Part shown: positions 56,516 to 64,000 of the stretch, one piece after another | How positions within the stretch are numbered: position 1 is the first letter of the stretch | How the letters are laid out: each line of letters begins with the position of its first letter | Assembly (NCBI GenBank): GCA_013176395.1 | Contig: JABMLP010000004.1 | Coordinates: 1,798,001 to 1,862,000 of the forward strand | Length of the DNA: 64,000 nucleotides | DNA from: Venturia oleaginea | Taxonomy: Eukaryota > Ascomycota > Dothideomycetes > Venturiales > Venturiaceae | Reading direction: 5' to 3' | Notes under the pieces: model-generated | The model's database searches: none | What the model was told of the DNA's origin: nothing | The model's input: the letters and a program-made list of their open reading frames with translations, nothing else | Position numbers and translations under genes: made by a program

Positions 56516-56677
56516 GCCTCGGGTGCCCACGCTTCTCTATTGTCGATGGAGATCATACGCTCTCCGTTCTCAATCCCTACTTTCATGAATTCCAAGACGA
56601 ATTGAAAGATTTTGTGTCCTCGACAATCATTAGCAGTCAGCAATTGGAACTAGCAACACATTCAGATAGCTAACAGT

Positions 56678-57170
56678 TCAAGGCTCGAGGGATTGCGAAG
56701 CTGCCTTACGATATTTCGTACCATATCGTAGTCCCGCAGTAACATTCGGTTCATGTTCACTAGCCAACCAGCGAAGATGAATTTTTGTCCCATCCACGCT
56801 CTCCAAGAAGTCCGCGTCTCCAAGGATGGCGGGATGCACAGAGCGTAAAGGAGACGCCCAGTTTTGGACCACGACCATTCGTGATTCTACAATGAAATCA
56901 ACTGGTTCGAGCTGGGTGGAAGCGTGGTGTAATTATAGTCGTAGGTCCCGAGCATAATTGCCTACCGCATTTCAGCCGGCAAGGCCAAGAAGCAGATCGG
57001 CCTGCCAGTGCCGCAGACGTTTTGGACGCCATTGTTCATTAACTCCGCCATGGATCGCTCCGCCAAGATCAGGAATTGATGCCACCGACTATTCACCAGC
57101 TGTACAATGTCGCCCCTAAAATGGAGGTGATTGCAGAACCATGCATAAACGTCGCCCATGGCGAGGTCAG
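56678..57170 (-). pseudogene. Decayed copy B of an LPxxxRxAI family gene
   Basis: The minus strand reads CGTGRPICFLALPAEMR, then TAG where copy A has Gln (CAG to TAG), then AIMLGTYDYNYTTLPP. A different frame then continues VVVQNWASPLRSVHPAILGD and FLESVDGTKIHLRWLASE. The first 25 residues align well with copy A about 0.5 kb away, so the two are remnants of a local duplication. Confidence 0.5.
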
Positions 57171-57180
57171 GCAGATTCTA

Positions 57181-57971
57181 GTGCCAAGTTCCGATTTCTT
57201 TGTTTGAAACAGATTTCAAGTCGTGCTTGTCCAGCTTCTCGTTGACGAAATTGTCAAAAATAGAGTTCTGCAGGTAAGCGGGGAGTGCCAATAGTTTGGG
57301 CGATGTAGAAAGTAGGAACGTGGCCGGTACTTCGTCGCCAAGGAGGTTTGCGTGTATGTCTTCAGTTGTTTTTCGAGCCTGTCTGGCTGCTAGCCACCAT
57401 ACGGAGAGTGCTCGTCCAGATAGTTCTCTGCTTCCTATGACAAGTCAGTCTCTCTGCTGTCCAGTGGTAACAAGGGTACGTATACCTCTTGGTAAACATA
57501 ACAGCTCGATCAGTGAGTGTCCATATTGGTTCAGGGTCAAAATTTAAGTGTGGTTGAGAATGCGATGATGTCGTTGATTGTCAGATAACACTAAAGGGTC
57601 TCGAGTCCATCTTGGCTTGTATCCTCAAGGATTGTTCGCCTGTTTTAATTAGCGAAACATCCCAGAGCTAAGGTGAAGTGTTGATATCACCAAGAACACA
57701 TAGCACGGTTCCTGCTCCGACCGGCGAGAGTTCGACCAAGCCAATCCAGCTAAGATAGGTACTTACAAACGTACGAAGCGTTCGAAGCTCTAGTATAGTC
57801 AATTGCTTTTACCTCTTCTATAATGCTTTCAGGTATGACGCCCCGATCTTCATGGTTCCGAATGTGATTCTATCTCTTCTCATCTCTTTCCAAGCAAATG
57901 CCAGAGTCCTATCAGTGTTCGCGACAGCGATTCTTTCTGTACACTCAATCAAACATCATTCAACCTCCACC
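57181..57971. other. Intergenic stretch 3' of guanylate kinase
   Basis: About 790 bp with no supported gene; short frames only. Confidence 0.45.
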
Positions 57972-59210
57972 CTATTCTTTTGCCAAGCAGAACTTCTCCA
58001 CCTCCTCAAAAGCTCTATCCTTATCGTCGTTGACGACGATCTTGTCATGAGCACCAGGCGTCTGAGCGTATTCCAGCTCAACCTTCGCCTGCTTGAGTCT
58101 CTTCTGAATATCCTCTTCTTTATCCGTTGCTCTGCCGCGTAACCGTTGTTCGAGGATCTCGTAGGTGGGAGGTTGAAGGAAGAGGTACCGCGCTTTTAGG
58201 TGAGAGTTGTGAACTTGTTTTACGCCCTGTTGTGGTCGTTAGCTCCCATCACCGCCCACGCTAAGTCTGCAATCCCAATGTATAATTACTCCCCTCCCAA
58301 CACCATTGCGGAAAGTAAAGTAAACAGTATAGGAAGAACATACCTCCATCTCAATATCCAGCACACAAACCTGCCCCTTCTCCTCAATACTCTCCACAGC
58401 CTTAAAACTCGTCCCATAGTAATTTGATCCAAACTTGGCATGCTCAATGAACCCACCCTCCTTGATCGTCTCCTCGAATTTCGGAACGGTGGTGAAGAAG
58501 TAGTCAACTCCATCTTGTTCTGCGCCTCGAGGTGCGCGTGTGGTATCTGCCTAAACGTCAACTCTGTTCAAATGTTCTCTCTCCAGCTGCTTGGGCTCTT
58601 TTTGCTCCGTTCGTGCTTGATCAAGCTACCTCAGCTCCACCTCAAGCCAGCCAGACCCTTCCCCCAGATCCCCCCTCCAAACTTCCTCTTCCCAAAGCAC
58701 TGAAGCTCCCTTCCAACCTCCTTAGAAAGCAAAGAACAGAAGGAACAAAAACTCACGGCTAACACTAAACCCAAACCGTCCAGGATATTTGTCAAAAAGC
58801 ATCTTAAGCATAGTGCTCTTCCCACTACCCGACGGCCCAGAAATAACAATGGGTTGTCTCTCCTTTGGCAGGTTGTCCAGATTAGTGGTTGGTGCCATTT
58901 TTGCGGTTTGGCTAGTATGGTTTGGAATTGAAGTGGTGGTGTTAGTTCGTTCGCCTTCAATTGTGCGTAGTTTGAAGGTGGAGGCGAGTTGTGGTAGGTA
59001 GCTGTATTGGCAGCTGTGAGGGGCTGTATGAAAGTGAGAGGTCGAACTGAAGTTAGAGGTAGAGTTCGAGGAAGAGTTCGAGGAAAGGTGGGTTGTTTGG
59101 AATGTGGAGCTGCAGAAGGGGCGCGAGAGCTTTGTCGATTGTAATTTCGAGAATGTGGGTAGGGAGACTTCACGAATGACCTGGAAAACAAGACGAGAGG
59201 TCGCACGCAT
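57972..59210 (-). CDS. GUK1: Guanylate kinase with long N-terminal extension
   Basis: There are three exons, 58757-59210, 58344-58546 and 57972-58226. The kinase proper starts at the ATG at 58898 (199 aa). It has the P-loop GPSGSGKST at 21-29 and the GMP-binding phrase SVSHTTRAPRGAEQDGVDYF across the first junction, then EHAKFGSNYYGTS, VCVLDIEMEGVKQV, RLRGRATDKEEDIQKRL and FCLAKE at the end. The enzyme phosphorylates GMP to GDP. The same frame is open without a break for 104 codons upstream, from an ATG at 59210 (303 aa in all). It begins MRATSRLVFQVIREVSLPTF, basic and Ser/Thr-rich like a mitochondrial presequence. Cytosolic and mitochondrial forms from two start codons are possible. Intron 1 is about 210 nt. 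Confidence 0.9.
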
Positions 59211-59789
59211 TGATGTTGGTAGTTACAGCCAAAGGAGAATCTTGTAGAGAATGTCTCGTACCTGGTCGCTAAGGCTCTCAGGCAATAATTCGGAAGGAAT
59301 TCAATTGTCGATGTAGGGGATGAGAGTCAATGTTCGTATGCTAGTTGCTACTAGCTGTCAAAACTCTGGGTCGATCAGGAGATTCAACGTATTTGAAGGG
59401 GCCCGGAATCAGACTGTTTGATAGCAGTCTCCAAACTCGGGTTGAATATAAATATAATTCTGGCGATTTTCAAGGCAACGATTGCCAGAAATCTATCAAC
59501 TACGATGCCTGTAATGGCAATATCAAAAACATCTCGATTACTATCGAAGCCCAGCTATACTGGCCAACTATATATTAAGCCGCCCCGCGAGAAGAAAGGT
59601 ATGCAATGCTCTTCCTTTGTACTGCGAAAATCATACCAGCGCCTTGCAAAACCGTAGCAACAAAACTACTCCATCCGTTGGTATCATCAGACCTCCACAC
59701 CCTGCATCTGTGCTCGGTGCAGCATCTGAGCGCTCCTAGGGCGAACAGATCGGTACATCGAATCGAGGCCAATGCCAGACCTACAAAAT
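59211..59789. other. Promoter of guanylate kinase and 3' flank of CDC10
   Basis: About 580 bp between two genes on the same strand. No other feature recognised. Confidence 0.5.
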
Positions 59790-60930
59790 TTAGTAACCGT
59801 TCATCGTCATACGCTGCGAGTTTCGGCTCAACTCGCGATCTGCCGAAGGGCTGATTGGTCTGCTGCCGGAATGTGTCACAGCGCTGCTTTCCTTGAGCGC
59901 CAACAGTTGTTTAGCACGGAAGCTCTCGTAGTGGATTTGCGAAGTGGTTTCGACCATGTCTTGAAGGTGGGTGCGGGTCAGGAAGTTGCGGAGGTATACA
60001 AATTCGCAGTGGGTCTCGTCCTCGACTGTTTGATCGATTAGCTCGGGCAATTGAGACGCAGTGATTGCGCAGTGTAGACTCACCATTGACGACGCCCCAC
60101 CGGTTTTGACGTCCGCGAACCTGCTTGCCCCCGACCACAATGGTCTTCTCGGAGCCGACCACGGCGAATGGGATCATGGCCTTGATCTGGGTGTTGAGAG
60201 ACACCTCTTCCTGGTCGTGCTCCTCATTGTCGTATGGGTACATTCTTAGGTTGTGGAACTGGAACTCCTCCTTTATTCTCTCCTTGAAGGCGGCTCTCTC
60301 TTCCAATGTCAAGCTGTCGCTCTTTGCGATAACTGGCACAACGTTGACAAACTCGCTCAACTTCTTGAGAACAACAATATCGATTGGTTTAAGAGCGTGT
60401 CCAGATGGCTGAATGAAGAACAAGCAGCAATGGATTCTGGTGTCCTGGAGATAACGCTCGCGCTGGGCGGTGAGTTCCTTGCGCAAATATGCCGAGTGCT
60501 GGTCCTTGATGTACTTGACGATTGGATCCCAGCAGCGCTCGTTGTTGATCAAATCGCCATAGCCGGGCGTGTCAACAATGTTGAGGCGTAGACGGACGCC
60601 ATTTTCCTCAATGATGTGGGAGACAGTCTGAATTTCGGTGGTGGTACGAATTGGCTCATCTGGTTGCAGACGACCCTTGCTGTCCATAAGGTGCGAGGCG
60701 AAGATGGTGTTGATGAGGGTGGATTTCCCTAGTCCGGTCTGGCCTGTGATATTGATTAGAAAGGCATTCGCGTGTAATGGAGAGCAGGTGACAGATAACG
60801 CACCGACGCAAATGACATTGAATTGAAAACCACGCTTTAGGAGCTTCTTCTCAATCTGCGAGGTGATACTGTCGAAACCGACGTGGCTCTTTGGGTACAC
60901 GGTTGGTGTGATGTTGTTGACGGTAGCCAT
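59790..60930 (-). CDS. CDC10: Septin Cdc10
   Basis: There are three exons, 60804-60930, 60084-60743 and 59790-60025, giving 340 aa. The start is followed by VGFDSITSQIEKKLLKRGFQ, the Cdc10-type polybasic entry. The G1 motif GQTGLGKST at 43-51 is split by intron 1. LRLNIVDTPGYGDLIN is G3 and VIAKSDSLTLEERAAFKE is G4. The septin unique element region has FVYLRNFLTRTHLQDMVETT. No C-terminal coiled coil follows, as expected of Cdc10 (AspD in Aspergillus) rather than Cdc3, Cdc11 or Cdc12. It forms hetero-oligomeric filaments at septa and hyphal cortex. Intron 1 is 60 nt, in frame and stop-free, so an unspliced reading would insert residues inside the P-loop. It shares a promoter with MRPL32. Confidence 0.93.
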
Positions 60931-61121
60931 TGTTGGCGACGGGGAGCTGCGAAATCGACTAAGGGAATGCTGTGGGTGGGACTGGCGACAATGAGCGGAT
61001 GGAGTTGTTGTTGCTTGGTGCGTTGGAGGCGTCGCGGGAGTATATCGCAGTCGATGGGTTGTCCTTTCTTCAGGGTCGAGCTTGTTCAATTGTTGTGCAA
61101 GGGAAAGGGGAAACGTCTTGG

Positions 61122-61128
61122 CCAATCA
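61122..61128 (+). promoter_or_regulatory. CCAAT box, CDC10/MRPL32 promoter
   Basis: CCAATCA lies in the 469-bp divergent promoter, about 190 bp from the CDC10 start codon. A second, inverted copy lies near MRPL32. Confidence 0.35.
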
Positions 61129-61308
61129 CAGCGTCCGTCGTCAACAACGTAAAGTGAGAAACAACACGTCCAATTGGTAATAGATGGGAATGAATCTCGG
61201 ATGGATTCTTCTTTGAGACTGCCGGGAATCTATCAATATCGATCCCAAGTTAATGGGCTTGAACACCAACGGTACCTGCAATATGAACTCATGGAAGCCC
61301 AAACGCTG

Positions 61309-61315
61309 TGATTGG
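61309..61315 (-). promoter_or_regulatory. Inverted CCAAT box upstream of MRPL32
   Basis: TGATTGG (CCAATCA on the minus strand) lies 85 bp before the MRPL32 start codon. CCAAT-binding complex control is common for fungal mitochondrial genes, so the placement is sensible, but it is inferred from sequence only. Confidence 0.4.
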
Positions 61316-61399
61316 CGGAGGCCCGGCCTGGCTCTTGCACTGAGAACTATTCCTGTGTAGAGAAAGATCACTCACCCATCACACACATCAAGCCCAACC

Positions 61400-61972
61400 A
61401 TGGCCTTGCGACTCCCGCCGATACACTCGATAATTCAATTACTGCAACCAGTCGTTGCCCGCCAGCCATTACTCACATCGCCCTTTCTGCGCCGGATACC
61501 CATTCCTTCGATACCTGCACGCGCACTCGCAATTCCAATCACAGCCTTCGCCGGCGTATCAGACTTTCTACGCGAAATATGGGAGGGAATATTGAAGGCC
61601 GTGCCCAAGAAGAAGACGTCGCATATGAAGAAGAGACACAGGCAGATGGCCGGCAAAGCATTGAAGGATGTCACAGCATTGAATAAATGCTCGGCGTGCG
61701 GGAAGGTTAAGCAAGCCCATACGCTCTGCCCATATTGTGTACAAGGTATGTTGGTTCCAGGCTAGACTCGGACATGGCTGACTGAGTCTCAAGCTGTAAG
61801 GCGTTTCATGAAGGCAACGCTTGGTACCGGTAGCACTCCAGCAGAGGAGCCGAGCAAAGACAGATACAATTTGGCTGAGCACAGTCCCGTGTGGCAACAC
61901 ATAAAGAAAGAGCGTGCAAAGACAGCCAAAGAAAAGAGAGAGAAGAAGGCGAAGGATTATACCATGTGGTGA
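61400..61972 (+). CDS. MRPL32: Mitochondrial ribosomal protein bL32m
   Basis: There are two exons, 61400-61745 and 61794-61972, giving 174 aa. The N-terminal 65 residues are Arg/Pro-rich with little acid (mitochondrial presequence). The mature part opens AVPKKKTSHMKKRHRQMAGK, the bL32 signature, followed by a zinc ribbon with Cys97, Cys100, Cys110 and Cys113 (CSAC...CPYC). A Lys-rich helical tail ends DYTMW. In yeast the precursor is cut by the m-AAA protease, which controls mitoribosome assembly. A local start inside the exon is not needed. Confidence 0.92.
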
Positions 61973-62656
61973 GGATGGGAGGGATATGAGGGAATGCTTG
62001 GTGCTCTCGAAGCAAGAGATCGTAGTGTATACTAGCATTGGGTTCGGCGCAACATTTCGAGGGTAGCAAAGGGCAACGGAGGGTGGAAGGAATATAGAAT
62101 TGTACCAAACGACGATCAATTGCATCACGAACTCGACACTCAGACCGAGAGCATATGGCAATGGTTTTATCAGTATGAGGAATAAGCGGCCGTCACTGTT
62201 CGACATACTCACGGCTCGGACATAGGAAATTCAAGTATGCCCAACTGGGTCATTCAGAATACAATATTTGAGTGTACTCAAGAATGCCAATATCAGCTGC
62301 TTGTTACTCATACGGAGAGATTATTTCTGCTTTCTTTTATCATTACGATCATACAAATTGATAATGGAGTAGATTTTTGGTCAAGGAAGATTAGTCCTAG
62401 AAACGAAAGGCTTGATCCAATCTGGGTCATTTTGACTGCAACAGCTGCTGCCCGACCGTCTGATTCGACCGAAATCCAATTGCAATTGGGAAATTTCTGA
62501 TACCATAACAAGATGATTCTCGCGTCCCTGATCTTCCCTCCAAAATTTCGAGCGGCGAAATTCCGCCCTCGTCATCTCAAACACAAACCCAGCGCCCTCC
62601 ATAACCAAACATACACCCGCCACTGTCTCGATTGCGCATCAGCGCACGAATTGAAG
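61973..62656. other. Spacer and leader before SKI8
   Basis: About 680 bp. The SKI8 frame is open 48 codons upstream of its chosen ATG (from 62513), but that part is basic and unlike the WD40 start, so it is read as a 5' leader. Confidence 0.5.
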
Positions 62657-63748
62657 ATGTCGAAACAATACCTCACGATCCACACGCTAGATCAAGCCCA
62701 TCCAACCGACATCTTCTCCCTCGCTCCCATCCCAAACGCCGTCGTCTCCGCAAGCGGTAGCTCGTCTCTCCAAATCACGAGCACAACAGACGCCGAGTTT
62801 CCTCTCCAGCAAACAATAAAGTGCGCCCACAAGTTAGGCTGTCATCACCTTGCCTCCTCCGCCAATGGCAAGACTATCGCCAGCGCCGGCTTTGGCGGCG
62901 AAGTAAAGGTATGGACGAAAGTGGGCGAAGACGAGGAAGGAAAGGGTGGACAATGGGAAGAGCTGGGGAAACTACCGGTGGAAGGAAAGACGGGAGAGGT
63001 GTGGGCGATCAATCTTGGTGGGGATGGCAGATATCTTGCGACCAGTTCCTATGATGGACGAATTTGCGTCTGGGATTTGGCTGCGGGACCAGGAAATTGG
63101 ATCAAGGCGAGGGAGTATGAGACGAAAGGGAGTTTTGGTTGTTGCGTTGCTATGGTATTTCTCTCTGTTCTCATTGGCACAGCTTTCAACCTGTCTCGGA
63201 CGAGAATAGGCATTCGAGGCTTTCTCGTACATTAAGCTAACGTCAATTTGCAGAGTCCAGACTCTCGCTTTGTAGCATCCGGCCACGAAAATGGCTCTAT
63301 CTACATCTTCAACAACGACTCCGGCCGTCTACTCCACTCCCTTCCCGGCCTCATACGCCCCGTCCGCGCTCTAGCCTTCTCCCCTCTCAGCACCCTCCTA
63401 GCAGCAGCAGGCGACAGTCGCACAATCTCCCTCTCCTCCGTCCAATCAGGAGAAGTAGTAGCAAACCTCTCCGGCCACACCGCCTGGATCATGTCTCTTG
63501 ATTTCAACAGCACAGGCGAATACTTGTTAAGCGGTGCGTTCGATGGGAAATGCAAGGTCTGGAATATAGAAACAAGGACATGTGTAGCTACGCATGGGGA
63601 GAGTGAGAAGGGACTTTGGAGTGTAAAGTGGTTATCAAGATCACCTGGACAGACTGGCATGGGTGTTGGTGGGGTGAGAGGGGACTTGTTTGCTGTTGCG
63701 GGTGCGGGTAGGAGTATATCCTTCTACCGTGAGGCTAGTGGAGGTTGA
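62657..63748 (+). CDS. SKI8: Ski8/Rec14 WD40 protein
   Basis: There are two exons, 62657-63154 and 63254-63748, with a 99-nt intron, giving 330 aa. The start MSKQYLTIHTLDQAHPTDIF is typical of the Ski8 family. WD repeats follow: IASAGFGGEVKVW, YLATSSYDGRICVWDL, FVASGHENGSIYIFN, LLAAAGDSRTISLSSVQSG, LSGHTAWIMSLDFNS and YLLSGAFDGKCKVWN. The last blade ends LFAVAGAGRSISFYRE. Ski8 is the scaffold of the Ski complex, which feeds mRNA to the cytoplasmic exosome. In several fungi it also serves in meiotic double-strand break formation. It has the full set of about seven blades and no sign of damage. Confidence 0.9.
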
Positions 63749-64000
63749 ACATAAAGGTGAATTGAAGGGACTAAGGAAGAGAAAGAAGAGAAAAACAGAG
63801 ACATGCTCATACCATGAGTGACTTGGGTAAACGCCGCCGAGAAGGCCTTTTGGGCAGCATATTTTAGAGCACATCGTTCCTCGCTTAGGATCACGAAGAA
63901 ACGAAGCCATGATGTGAAAATAACTGATATAGCTGAAGGCCAATTAGAGGCAAAGAAGATATGACATATTAAAGATAAAAACAGCGTATCACCGAGTCCG

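Noticed and set aside
58631..59206. 191-codon frame overlapping the guanylate kinase leader
   Set aside because: It is a shifted frame of the same strand without a domain; the kinase frame with its P-loop is the coding one.

Overview
The window looks like nuclear DNA of a filamentous ascomycete (Pezizomycotina). The evidence is the short introns (about 40-65 nt, GT...AG, often with a CTAAC/CTGAC branch site), compact gene spacing, fungal-only families (Zn2Cys6 factor, Kgd4, fungal complex I 21 kDa subunit, CAP59-like mannosyltransferase, septin Cdc10) and decayed genes whose inferred stop mutations are C:G to T:A. A leotiomycete is a guess only.

Layout. 1-4.6 kb: no supported gene; several simple or tandem repeats. 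4.67-6.96 kb: Rpn4-like C2H2 proteasome regulator. 8.3-14.8 kb: an accessory block with a decayed YAT-type amino-acid permease (-), a nearly intact fructosyl amino acid oxidase (+) and a broken, shortened Zn2Cys6 regulator (+). The block is bracketed by two diverged direct-repeat copies. 15-17 kb: kinase-like remnant. 18-33.6 kb: a dense housekeeping stretch with KGD4, MED18, a GFA-domain protein, an SDR, the complex I 21 kDa subunit, a RING/coiled-coil protein, NOP15, RQC1 and PTC5. 34-36 kb: poly-T tract and a decayed unknown gene. 37-42.7 kb: ribosomal P1, UPF0662 protein, SET-domain protein, TRAPPC13. 44.8-48.3 kb: large DENN-C1 protein. 49.5-51.3 kb: small membrane-protein remnant and CAP59-like glycosyltransferase. 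52.9-53.4 kb: 118-bp tandem array. 53.7-55.5 kb: one apparently split low-complexity gene. 56.4-57.2 kb: two decayed copies of one family. 58-63.7 kb: guanylate kinase with a mitochondrial-looking leader, septin CDC10, mitochondrial bL32, SKI8.

How the genes work together. Many core genes sit as divergent pairs sharing 300-520 bp promoters (KGD4/MED18, SDR/complex I, RQC1/PTC5, RPP1/UPF0662, CDC10/MRPL32). Ribosome production and quality control recur (NOP15, RPP1, RQC1, SKI8, MRPL32), as does mitochondrial metabolism (KGD4, complex I, PTC5, MRPL32). The most distinctive item is the permease-oxidase-regulator block. I read it as a former Amadori-compound (glycated amino acid) uptake and degradation cluster. 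The enzyme survives while its transporter and regulator have decayed. All coordinates and splice sites were read by eye; no database search was possible.
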